From contig JANRKF010000024.1 of the NCBI GenBank assembly GCA_033763575.1, forward strand, positions 1-64,000: a stretch of 64,000 nucleotides of DNA, given 5' to 3'. Source of the stretch: JANRKF01 sp033763575 (GTDB lineage Bacteria; Pseudomonadota; Alphaproteobacteria; Rickettsiales; SXRF01). The notes under the pieces were generated by a model, which did no database searches, was not told the origin of the DNA, and worked only from the letters and a program-made list of their open reading frames with translations. Both the position numbers and the translations under genes were made by a program. The first letter of the stretch is position 1, and every line of letters begins with the position of its first letter. This document shows, piece by piece, positions 25,700-33,493 of the stretch.

Positions 25700-28068
25700 A
25701 ATTCACCCTCTCATGGTTGAAAGACCATCTTGAAACGAATGCCTCGCCCGATGACATCAGCAAGACGCTCACCGCCATCGGGCTGGAGGTGGAAAGCATT
25801 ACCGACCCGGCGGAGCAGCTTAAAGATTTCACCGTCGCCAGAATCATTTCGGCTTTGAGGCATCCCGAAGCGGATAAGCTGCAGGTCTGCAAGGTGGAAA
25901 GTAATGCCGGCGAGTTGCAAATCGTGTGCGGCGCGCCGAATGCGCGGGCGGGATTATTTGTCGCACTCGCACAGGAAGGCGCCTTCATTCCCGGCGCCAA
26001 CTTCACCATCAAAAAAACCAAAATTCGCGGTGTGGAATCAAATGGCATGCTGTGTTCGTTCGAGGAGCTGGGCATCCCCGGTGATTCCTCCGGCATCATC
26101 GAACTGCCCGAAGCGCCCATTGGTTCCTCCGTTGCAGAAATATTGGGCCTGGATGACGCGGTGATCGACATCGCCATCACTCCCAACCGGGCGGATTGCC
26201 TTGGTGTGCGCGGCATCGCCCGTGACCTCGCGGCGGCGGGCCTCGGCACACTCAAACCGCTTCCCTTACCATCAACCATCAACCATCAACCATCAACCAT
26301 TTCCGTCACGATAGAGACGGAAACCTGCCAGCAATTCATCGGCTGCCACATCACCGGCGTGAAAAATGCCGAAAGCCCGGACTGGCTTAAAAAACGCTTA
26401 ACCGCCATCGGCCAAAAACCGATTTCGGCGCTGGTCGACATCACCAACTATTTCACCATCGACCTCGCCCGCCCGCTGCATGTGTATGACGCGAAAAAAC
26501 TAAGCGGCAATATCACCGTGCGCAACACCAAGGCAGGTGAAAAATTCTCCGCGCTCAATGATAAAGAATACACGCTTGAGCAAGGCATGTGCGTGATTGC
26601 CGACGAGAAAGCACCGGTCGCCATCGGCGGCATCATGGGCGGCAGCGCCACCGGCTGCACCATGGACACCACCGACGTATTTTTAGAGGTCGCATTATTT
26701 ACGCCCGCCCATGTCGCAACCATCGGCCGCGAGCTGCAAATCGAATCCGAGGCGCGCTACCGTTTTGAACGCAGCGTTGACCCCGCCTTTGTTGAAGACG
26801 GCGCGAAACTCGCCATCGCGATGATTCAAAAACTCTGCGGCGGCACGGCCAGCGAACTGGTCATCGCCGGGAAAACGCCGGAGTGGAAACGCAGCATCGC
26901 CTTCAACCCTGATCGTGTAAAAACGCTGGGTGGCATGGATATCCCGCAGGATATTATCCATGAAATCCTTGCATCGCTGGGTTTCCACCAACCATCAACC
27001 AACAACTATCAACCACCCTCATGGCGCGCCGATGTGGAAGGCGAAGCCGACCTGGTGGAAGAGGTGCTGCGCATCCACGGCTATGATAATTTGCCGGTGC
27101 TGCCGCTGCCGCACCTCGAATCCATCAGCACCACAGCGCCTGACCGTACATTTGCCGCCAAACGGCTTTTGGCGCATAATGGTTATCTGGAAGTGGTGAG
27201 CTATTCGTTCATCCCGCACGCGCAGGCAAAACGTTTCGGTGGCGGAACGGAATCGCTGCAACTCGCCAACCCGATCAGCGAAGAACTTTCCGACATGCGG
27301 CCCAGCCTGCTGCCTAATCTGCTGGCGGCCGCCAAAGCGAACCACAACCGCAGCCTGAAAAATCTGCGGCTCGCCGAAGTCGGCCTGACCTTCCAGAACC
27401 CCACGCCGAGCGGCCAACAGATGGTGGCAGCAGGCCTCATCACCGGCAGCATCACCACCAACCATGTGAACGGCGTGCTGTTTGGCAGCACCGACAGCGC
27501 GGTGGATGCGTTTGCCGCCAAGCGCGACATGCTGGCCCTGCTTGCAAGCCTTGGGGTGAATAAATATGAAATCACCCGCGAAGTGCCGGGCTGGTATCAC
27601 CCGGGCCGCTCCGGCGCCATCACGCTCGGCAAAAAAATCGTGCTGGGATATTTCGGCGAACTGCATCCGGCGCTGCTTGCCGAGTTCGATATCGATACCC
27701 CGGCGGTCGCCTTCGAAATTTTTATGGACGCGATCCCCACGCCACGCGCAAAAGGCAAGGCCCGCCCGGCGCTGGCAGTGTCCGATTATCAGCCGGTCAC
27801 GCGTGATTTTGCCTTTGTGGTGGACGCGAAAATCACCAGCGCAGAGATCGTCAAAGCCGTAAGCGCGGCAGAAAAAAACCTGCTCGCCGATGTTCGGATT
27901 TTTGATGTGTATGCAGGCAAAGGCGTGGAAGACGGCAAAAAATCCATCGCGCTCGCCGTCACCCTGCAAGCGCCTGACCGCACGCTGAGCGACGCAGAAA
28001 TCACCAGCATTTCAGGCGCCATCACCGCAAGCGTCAGCAAGGCTGTGGGCGGAGTGCTGCGGGCATGA
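25696..28068 (+). CDS. pheT: Phenylalanyl-tRNA synthetase beta subunit
   Basis: 790 aa, normal length. Order: N-terminal tRNA-binding domain (about 40-150), B3/B4 editing domain (about 205-380), B5 domain (about 395-475), catalytic-like core and C-terminal ferredoxin-fold anticodon domain (about 695-788, 'YQPVTRDFAFVVD'). Two one-armed heptamer arrays lie in frame: near residues 191-202 (PSTINHQPST) and 430-441 (HQPSTNNYQP). Both sit in interdomain linkers. Overlaps pheS at its start and the glycosylase gene at its end. Confidence 0.97.
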   Translation: MKFTLSWLKDHLETNASPDDISKTLTAIGLEVESITDPAEQLKDFTVARIISALRHPEADKLQVCKVESNAGELQIVCGAPNARAGLFVALAQEGAFIPGANFTIKKTKIRGVESNGMLCSFEELGIPGDSSGIIELPEAPIGSSVAEILGLDDAVIDIAITPNRADCLGVRGIARDLAAAGLGTLKPLPLPSTINHQPSTISVTIETETCQQFIGCHITGVKNAESPDWLKKRLTAIGQKPISALVDITNYFTIDLARPLHVYDAKKLSGNITVRNTKAGEKFSALNDKEYTLEQGMCVIADEKAPVAIGGIMGGSATGCTMDTTDVFLEVALFTPAHVATIGRELQIESEARYRFERSVDPAFVEDGAKLAIAMIQKLCGGTASELVIAGKTPEWKRSIAFNPDRVKTLGGMDIPQDIIHEILASLGFHQPSTNNYQPPSWRADVEGEADLVEEVLRIHGYDNLPVLPLPHLESISTTAPDRTFAAKRLLAHNGYLEVVSYSFIPHAQAKRFGGGTESLQLANPISEELSDMRPSLLPNLLAAAKANHNRSLKNLRLAEVGLTFQNPTPSGQQMVAAGLITGSITTNHVNGVLFGSTDSAVDAFAAKRDMLALLASLGVNKYEITREVPGWYHPGRSGAITLGKKIVLGYFGELHPALLAEFDIDTPAVAFEIFMDAIPTPRAKGKARPALAVSDYQPVTRDFAFVVDAKITSAEIVKAVSAAEKNLLADVRIFDVYAGKGVEDGKKSIALAVTLQAPDRTLSDAEITSISGAITASVSKAVGGVLRA
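26269..26300 (+). repeat. Heptamer array (CCATCAA x4) inside pheT
   Basis: Four exact CCATCAA units plus CCAT, coding for STINHQPSTI in the linker before the B3/B4 domain. No facing arm nearby. Confidence 0.9.
26985..27017 (+). repeat. Heptamer array, second in pheT
   Basis: Units CCACCAA, CCATCAA, CCAACAA, CTATCAA, CCACC on a strict 7-nt lattice: a diverged form of the CCATCAA array 700 bp upstream, again in frame and in a linker (B5 domain). Confidence 0.8.
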
Positions 28069-28682
28069 CCCCCGAATACTGGGACGAAGCAAAGACCTTC
28101 TTAAGCAAAAAAGATAAGGTGCTGGCGCGCATCATCGCCGGGTACGAAGGCGAGATGATGATGAAAAAAGGCGATGCATTTTATACGCTGGCCCGCGCCA
28201 TCGTCGGCCAGCAGATTTCGGTGAAGGCCGCCGACAGCGTGTGGGCGAAGTTTTCAAAACAGGCCGGGAAAGTCACCCCGAAAAATATACTGGCCGCAAG
28301 CGAAAAAGACCTGCGCGCCTGCGGGCTTTCCGGCCAGAAGGTTGCCTATATGCACTCGCTCGCCACCCACTTCACGCAGGAAAAAGCCAAGGTGAAACGC
28401 TGGCCGAAAATGGATGATGATGAATTGCTGGCCGACATCACCAGCATCAAAGGCATCGGCACATGGACGGCGGAAATGTTCATGATTTTCCATCTGGGCC
28501 GGTCGGACATATTCCCGATCAAAGACCTCGGCCTGCAAAAAGCCATGTTCCGCCATTATCATAAAAGCGAGAAAGTCCTGCTCGGCCAGCTCTCCGCCCG
28601 CGCCGAAGCATGGCGGCCCTACCGGTCGGTTGCAACATGGTATCTCTGGCGTTCACTTGACCCCGTGCCGGTGGAATATTAG
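28065..28682 (+). CDS. DNA-3-methyladenine glycosylase (HhH superfamily)
   Basis: 205 aa. HhH-GPD glycosylase: helix-hairpin-helix 'ITSIKGIGTWTAEMFMIFHLGRSDIFPIKDLGLQKA' (about 126-160), where Asp in 'FPIKDLGL' is the catalytic aspartate; 'AIVGQQISVKAADSVWAKF' is the family's N-terminal motif. It removes alkylated bases, in the manner of AlkA without its N-terminal domain. No Fe-S cysteines. Start overlaps the pheT stop. Confidence 0.9.
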   Translation: MTPEYWDEAKTFLSKKDKVLARIIAGYEGEMMMKKGDAFYTLARAIVGQQISVKAADSVWAKFSKQAGKVTPKNILAASEKDLRACGLSGQKVAYMHSLATHFTQEKAKVKRWPKMDDDELLADITSIKGIGTWTAEMFMIFHLGRSDIFPIKDLGLQKAMFRHYHKSEKVLLGQLSARAEAWRPYRSVATWYLWRSLDPVPVEY

Positions 28683-28774
28683 TCTTTCGTCAATCGTCTT
28701 TAGTCTTTGGTTGCAGTATAGAAAGCTTTGCTTATAAGTAATGACCAAAGACCAAGAACCAAGGACTAAAGACC
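28680..28774. repeat. Heptamer array with inverted arms before purB
   Basis: Left arm: TAGTCTT, TCGTCAA, TCGTCTT, TAGTCTT, TGGTTGC. Right arm: AATGACC, AAAGACC, AAGAACC, AAGGACT, AAAGACC. The array starts at the stop codon of the glycosylase and ends at the base before the purB ATG, so it is the entire intergenic region. Its AAGGACT unit is the only ribosome-site-like word for purB. Confidence 0.9.
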
Positions 28775-30067
28775 ATGATCCCTCGCTATACACGCCCTGA
28801 GATGGCCGCCATCTGGACCGATGAAACCCGCTACCGCATCTGGTTCGAGATCGAGGCGCATGCCTGCGACGCACTCGCCGAGAAAGGGGTCATCCCGAAA
28901 TCCGCAGCGAAAACAATTTGGGAAAAAGGCAATTTCGACCCCAAACGCGTGGATGAAATCGAACGCACCACCAAGCATGACGTGATTGCGTTCCTCACCA
29001 ACGTCGCCGAATATGTAGGCGAGGATGCGCGGTTCCTGCACCAGGGCATGACCAGCTCCGATGTGCTTGATACTTGCTTGAGTGTGCAGCTCGCCCGCGC
29101 CAGCGACATCTTGATTGCCGATGTCGATGCGCTGCTTGCCGCCATCAAACGCCGCGCCTATGAGCATAAAGACACCGTGACGGTAGGCCGCAGCCACGGC
29201 ATCCACGCCGAGCCGGTAACCTTTGGTTTAAAACTCGCCACCTATTATGCGGAATTTACGCGTGCGAAAGAGCGCTTAATCGCCGCCCGCAAGGAAATCG
29301 CCACCTGCGCCATCAGCGGCGCGGTCGGCACGTTCGCGAATATCGACCCAACCATCGAAGCCTATGTCGCCAAGAAAATGGGCCTCGAAGTGGAGCCGGT
29401 TTCCACGCAGGTCATTCCGCGAGACCGGCACGCCATGTTCTTCGCCACGCTTGGGGTGGTCGCCAGTTCGCTGGAACGCCTTGCCACCGAAGTGCGTCAT
29501 TTGCAGCGTACCGAAGTGCTCGAAGCCGAGGAGTATTTCTCACCCGGGCAAAAAGGATCGAGCGCCATGCCGCATAAGCGCAACCCGGTGCTTTCGGAAA
29601 ACGTGACCGGCCTTGCACGCCTCGTGCGCGGTTATGCACTGCCGGCCATGGAAAACGTGGCGCTGTGGCATGAGCGTGATATTTCGCACAGCTCGGTTGA
29701 GCGGATGATCGGCCCGGATGCCACGGTGACGCTGGATTTCGCCCTCGCCCGCACTACCAACATTATCGATAAGCTGGTGGTGTATCCCGAACGCATGGCG
29801 GCGAATATGAACAAGCTCGGCGGCCTCGTGTTCTCGCAGCGTGTGCTGCTCGCGCTTACGCAAGCGGGGGTGAGCCGCGAGGATTCCTACCGCCTCGTGC
29901 AGCGCAATGCGATGAAAGTGTGGGAGCAAGGCAAAGACTTCCTCACCGAGCTTTCCGCCGACGCTGAAGTGACCGCCAAGATTTCCCCGAAAGAACTCGC
30001 GGCCTTGTTTGATGTCACCTACCACACCAAACATATCGATACGATTTTTAAACGCGTGTTCGGTTAA
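28775..30067 (+). CDS. purB: Adenylosuccinate lyase
   Basis: 430 aa. Cleaves SAICAR and adenylosuccinate in purine synthesis. Signature 'GSSAMPHKRNP' (about 262-272), 'TSSDVLDT' and the catalytic His in 'VGRSHGIHAEP' are present. The start is fixed by MIPRYTRPEM, the family's usual beginning. The 5' leader is made only of a heptamer repeat array, which is unusual for a housekeeping gene. Confidence 0.97.
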   Translation: MIPRYTRPEMAAIWTDETRYRIWFEIEAHACDALAEKGVIPKSAAKTIWEKGNFDPKRVDEIERTTKHDVIAFLTNVAEYVGEDARFLHQGMTSSDVLDTCLSVQLARASDILIADVDALLAAIKRRAYEHKDTVTVGRSHGIHAEPVTFGLKLATYYAEFTRAKERLIAARKEIATCAISGAVGTFANIDPTIEAYVAKKMGLEVEPVSTQVIPRDRHAMFFATLGVVASSLERLATEVRHLQRTEVLEAEEYFSPGQKGSSAMPHKRNPVLSENVTGLARLVRGYALPAMENVALWHERDISHSSVERMIGPDATVTLDFALARTTNIIDKLVVYPERMAANMNKLGGLVFSQRVLLALTQAGVSREDSYRLVQRNAMKVWEQGKDFLTELSADAEVTAKISPKELAALFDVTYHTKHIDTIFKRVFG

Positions 30068-30084
30068 CCCACAAAGGAGCCGTT

Positions 30085-30486
30085 ATGTTCCCTGTAACCA
30101 CCTTTTTTGCCGCGCTCTCTGCCTTCATGCTGGTGGCGCTTTCGGTCAATGTCATTCGCACGCGCCAGCGCACCCGCACCATCATCGGCGATGGCGGGAA
30201 TGAAATCATGCAGCGGGCCACGCGGGCGCAGGCGAATTTCTCGGAATATGTGCCGATGGCGCTCATCATGATGGCGCTGCTCGAAGCGGCCGGCACGCGA
30301 AGCTGGGTGCTGGTGGTGCTTGGACTTTTGCTGCTTGCCGGACGCGCAAGCCATGCCTACAGCCTGCTCGTGCATGAGGTGAAATATGAAGGCGCGTCGC
30401 TGAACGAGCGCATCAAATTCCGCAAGGCCGGGATGATCGCCACCTTCTTCGTCATCGTGGTCGAAGGCCTGCTGCTGCTCGCCTGA
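30085..30486 (+). CDS. MAPEG-family membrane protein (YecN-like)
   Basis: 133 aa, four hydrophobic spans, with 'RATRAQANFSEYVPMALIMMALLEAAG' and 'GRASHAYSLL', the MAPEG/YecN pattern. Eukaryotic relatives conjugate glutathione or make eicosanoids; bacterial roles are poorly known. GGAG 6 nt before the ATG. Stop overlaps the next start by one base. Confidence 0.88.
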   Translation: MFPVTTFFAALSAFMLVALSVNVIRTRQRTRTIIGDGGNEIMQRATRAQANFSEYVPMALIMMALLEAAGTRSWVLVVLGLLLLAGRASHAYSLLVHEVKYEGASLNERIKFRKAGMIATFFVIVVEGLLLLA

Positions 30487-30911
30487 TGTTTTCCCTCCAC
30501 CCGCAACTTGAAGCCGACACGCAGCCGCTCGGCGACCTGCCGCATTGCCGCGTGCTGCTGATGAACCATGCCGATTTCCCGTGGCTGATTCTGGTGCCAC
30601 GCGGCGAAGCAGTAGCGCAAAATTATTACCGCGAATTGTTCGACCTGCCGCCCGAAAAATATGCACAGGCGATGGAAGAAGTGCGGATGGTGGCCGGAAA
30701 ATTCAAGGCCCACACGCAGGCCGATAAGATGAATATCGCCGCGCTCGGCAACCAGGTGCCGCAGCTCCATATCCATATCATCGCCCGTTTTACGCAGGAT
30801 AAGGCATGGCCGAACCCAGTCTGGAACAGCGGCATCCCCGCCCGGAAATATGATGAAAATCATTTAAAATCATATAGTTGTGAACTCCGCGCCCTGCTGG
30901 CGCTACCCTAG
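30486..30911 (+). CDS. HIT-domain protein
   Basis: 141 aa. 'NHADFPWLILVPR' at the start, 'NIAALGNQVPQLHIHIIARFTQDKAWPNPVWN' around the nucleotide site. The usual HxHxH is HIHII here, i.e. the third His is replaced; this is normal in the 'QLHxHxIaRf..D.aWP' subgroup. Probably a small nucleotide-phosphate hydrolase or a binding protein. Confidence 0.85.
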   Translation: MFSLHPQLEADTQPLGDLPHCRVLLMNHADFPWLILVPRGEAVAQNYYRELFDLPPEKYAQAMEEVRMVAGKFKAHTQADKMNIAALGNQVPQLHIHIIARFTQDKAWPNPVWNSGIPARKYDENHLKSYSCELRALLALP

Positions 30912-30988
30912 CGCTACTGTCACACAAACTTCACACAAGAATCCCCGGTTTTTTGGTACTATGGACAGGTCGAACATAGGGAAGTACC

Positions 30989-31954
30989 ATGGCCTTGAGT
31001 GATTGGTGGAATCGTCTGGTGGGGGTAGTCACCAGCAAACCAGCGGCAGAAACGCTGGAAGATAAGCTGGCGCGCCCGGGTATCGTGACGCACGGCTCCG
31101 AATCCGGCACATCGACCATTCATATCAGCGGACTCAATCTCGGCGATCGCCAACGTTTGTTTGCCGGGCTTCCGAAAGAATACAGGCCGAAATATTTTGG
31201 TGGCGACCAGATTGAAATTCCCGATAGAACGCGTGAACAAACCATGCAGCTCATCGCCGAAAATTTTGGAGGCGCATCCCCACCAGCTCCCTCCATGCCC
31301 AGAACGCGGCAGCGCGGCTTCCACATGAAGCATTCCGCATCGGCATTCGATCCTGAGCTTCTGGAAAGATCGGCAAATGGAGATATTAACCTGGAAAATC
31401 CAGACAGTACTCCGCCCGCGCCACAATCTGAAACCACGACCCTGCGCATCGCCCCCATACGCTCGAACGAAGGCGAAGTGGTTGGCGTCGCACCAAGCGT
31501 TGGTGGAGAGGCCGTGCAAGAAACGTTTGAGGCGCGGGCAGCCAGAACAAGCGGAACAGTGGATCACGCATTGCCTGACGCAACACCGCCAACCACCGCA
31601 ATTGCAGAAGCTGCACCCGCAGTTGAAGCAGCGGCAGAACACGCAGTGCGCACTAAACACAGCGCAAAAATGGATATCGGCAAGTCGCTGAGGCGCACAT
31701 GGTCGTCTTTTGTCGATCGCTTTTCGGCATCGGAAGAAGCTGCGGCGCGATCGGCGTGGAATAACGAGTTTGCGATGGCCATGGTGGGGGTTTCCGCCGT
31801 CGTGGCGCTTGGCGCCGCCCTTTCCGCCAACGATTATGACCGCGAGATCAAAGACGCGGAAGACCGCCTGCACAAAAAATTCCCAACCGATTCCTGGGCC
31901 GCCAAACTCGATGCCGAAGGTCCGCCAGCCGCGCTTCCGCCATTTCGCGGATAA
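30989..31954 (+). CDS. Hypothetical protein with C-terminal membrane span
   Basis: 321 aa. Residues 35-100 form a compact part ('TSTIHISGLNLGDRQRLFAGLPKEYRPKYFGGDQIEIPDRTREQTMQLIAENFGG'); 100-235 is low-complexity Pro/Ala/Glu/Thr; one hydrophobic span at about 268-290 (FAMAMVGVSAVVALGAALSA) is followed by a charged tail. Looks like a tail-anchored or bitopic protein with a cytoplasmic domain. No family recognised. Confidence 0.7.
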   Translation: MALSDWWNRLVGVVTSKPAAETLEDKLARPGIVTHGSESGTSTIHISGLNLGDRQRLFAGLPKEYRPKYFGGDQIEIPDRTREQTMQLIAENFGGASPPAPSMPRTRQRGFHMKHSASAFDPELLERSANGDINLENPDSTPPAPQSETTTLRIAPIRSNEGEVVGVAPSVGGEAVQETFEARAARTSGTVDHALPDATPPTTAIAEAAPAVEAAAEHAVRTKHSAKMDIGKSLRRTWSSFVDRFSASEEAAARSAWNNEFAMAMVGVSAVVALGAALSANDYDREIKDAEDRLHKKFPTDSWAAKLDAEGPPAALPPFRG

Positions 31955-32026
31955 TCCTCCCCGCAACATTACAAATTTGTAATTCTATTCCCATTGCGCC
32001 GTAATGTGCAGGATGTAAGTATCCGT

Positions 32027-32048
32027 ACGTCTCAACCGAGACGTTTTT
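32027..32048 (+). terminator. Hairpin with T tail before the small secreted protein
   Basis: ACGTCTC-AACC-GAGACGT followed by five T, a short rho-independent-like hairpin. It can end the 30989 transcript, or, since it lies only 27 bp before the next ATG, act as a leader attenuator of that gene. Confidence 0.5.
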
Positions 32049-32074
32049 AATCTCTCTAATTCAAAGGACTATTT

Positions 32075-32269
32075 ATGAACAAGACCCTCGCTCTCGTAGC
32101 ACTCCTCGGCCTCGTTGCTACCCCAGTTTTCGCTGCTGACGCTGCTAAAACCGATGCTAAAGCTGAAAAAGTTGTAGCTGGTAAAGAAGAAGCCGCTAAA
32201 GAAGGCGAAAAAGCCGCTGACGCAGCTCCTGCTGCTGGCGAAGCGAAAAAAGAAGAAGCAAAACACTAA
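32075..32269 (+). CDS. Small secreted Ala/Lys/Glu-rich protein
   Basis: 64 aa. Signal peptide MNKTLALVALLGLVATPVFA with an AXA site (cleavage after residue 20), then a 44-residue mature part made almost only of A, K, E, D and G, helical and highly charged. Codon use is biased to GCT, GAA and AAA, unlike the GCC/GCG-rich neighbours, which suggests high expression. It has its own strong terminator. An abundant periplasmic helical peptide; function unknown. Confidence 0.75.
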   Translation: MNKTLALVALLGLVATPVFAADAAKTDAKAEKVVAGKEEAAKEGEKAADAAPAAGEAKKEEAKH

Positions 32270-32296
32270 GATTTGCTTCGAATCTTTTCTGATTCG

Positions 32297-32331
32297 GAAA
32301 AACCCGCTGGCTATGGTCAGCGGGTTTTTTT
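32297..32331 (+). terminator. Rho-independent terminator
   Basis: Perfect 9-bp stem AACCCGCTG/CAGCGGGTT with an 8-nt loop, A tract before and T7 after; 28 bp downstream of the small secreted protein. Confidence 0.92.
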
Positions 32332-32397
32332 ATGAAAAATCGACATTCTGCTTGATTTTCTTACCCCCAAGCCCTAATGGCTAGTGCCTGTTTTTGC

Positions 32398-32472
32398 GGC
32401 TCGGTAGCTCAGTGGTAGAGCAGGGGAATCATAATCCCTTGGTCGGGGGTTCAAATCCCTCTCGAGCCACCA
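32398..32472 (+). tRNA. tRNA-Met (CAT), elongator type
   Basis: GGCTCGG acceptor, D arm GCTCAGTGGTAGAGC, anticodon loop ATCATAA (CAT), T arm GGGGG-TTCAAAT-CCCTC (one wobble-free mismatch allowed), encoded ACCA. The G1-C72 pair excludes initiator tRNA; the loop AATCATAATCC is as in elongator tRNA-Met rather than tRNA-Ile2, where CTCATAA is usual. Confidence 0.9.
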
Positions 32473-32493
32473 CACTTTCACTCGGTGCGAATC

Positions 32494-33378
32494 ATGGCAA
32501 AATCCCCCTTCACACTCGGCTGTTTGCAAATGCGCTACCATGGCACGCCCAAGGCGCAATTGGCACAGGCTGTAGCCATGCTGGAAGAAGCCGCCGGCAA
32601 GGGCGTAAAAATCGCGGTGATGCCGGAGCTGTTTAAGAGCGATTATTTCTGCCAGAAGCTCGACCCAAAAAATTTCGACCTCGCCGAGCCGGTCAATGGC
32701 GAAACCACGCAGGCGCTGCAAAAAATCGCCAAAAAATCCGGTATGGCGATCGTGAATTCTATTTACGAAAAAGCCGCCGACGGACTGTATTATAACACGA
32801 TTGTGGTGATTAATAACGACGGCGCGGTGGTGGACACCTTCCGCAAAATGCACATTCCGCATGACCCGCTGTTTGAGGAGAAATATTATTTCACCCCCGG
32901 CGATCAGGGTTTCAAATCCATCGAGACATCGGCCGCCAAAATCGGCCCGCTCATCTGCTGGGACCAGTGGTACCCGGAAGCCGCAAGGCTCACCGCCATG
33001 CAGGGTGCCGAAATTTTATGCTACCCCACCGCCATCGGCTGGCACCCCAGCGAAAAACCCGTGTGGGAAAAAGACCAGGTGGACGCATGGGAAACCATCC
33101 AGCGCAGCCACGCCATCGCCAACGGCGTGTTCGTGGCCAGCTGCAACCGCGTCGGCCATGAAGTGACGGTGGGTGACGGGCTGGAATTTTTCGGCCACAG
33201 CTTCATCTGCGACCCCTATGGCCGCATGCTCGCCTGCGGCAGCCATGACAAAGAGGAAATCGTCACCGCCGAAATCGACCTCGCCCTCATCGAGGATAAA
33301 CGCCGCAACTGGCCGTTTTTCCGCGACCGCCGGGTGGATGCTTACGAAGGCCTCACGAAGCGCTGGAACGCAAAATAG
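32494..33378 (+). CDS. aguB: N-carbamoylputrescine amidase
   Basis: 294 aa from ATG 32494 (MAKSPFTLGCLQM); a start at 32485 is possible. Nitrilase superfamily with the catalytic triad Glu45 (MPELF), Lys118 (FRKMHIP) and Cys155 (ICWDQWYPE). 'CWDQWYPEAARL' and 'HIPHDPLFEEKYYFTPGD' are typical of the plant/bacterial enzyme that turns N-carbamoylputrescine into putrescine. No agmatine deiminase gene is adjacent. Confidence 0.92.
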   Translation: MAKSPFTLGCLQMRYHGTPKAQLAQAVAMLEEAAGKGVKIAVMPELFKSDYFCQKLDPKNFDLAEPVNGETTQALQKIAKKSGMAIVNSIYEKAADGLYYNTIVVINNDGAVVDTFRKMHIPHDPLFEEKYYFTPGDQGFKSIETSAAKIGPLICWDQWYPEAARLTAMQGAEILCYPTAIGWHPSEKPVWEKDQVDAWETIQRSHAIANGVFVASCNRVGHEVTVGDGLEFFGHSFICDPYGRMLACGSHDKEEIVTAEIDLALIEDKRRNWPFFRDRRVDAYEGLTKRWNAK

Positions 33379-33416
33379 TTGCGCGAAGGCGCCATTTCCC
33401 ATAGTGGAGGATGGAA

Positions 33417-33492
<76 letters not shown>

Positions 33493-33493
33493 T

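Noticed and set aside
26269..26300. CRISPR array
   Set aside because: The CCATCAA and other arrays have 7- or 8-nt units with no spacers. No cas gene is present in the window.
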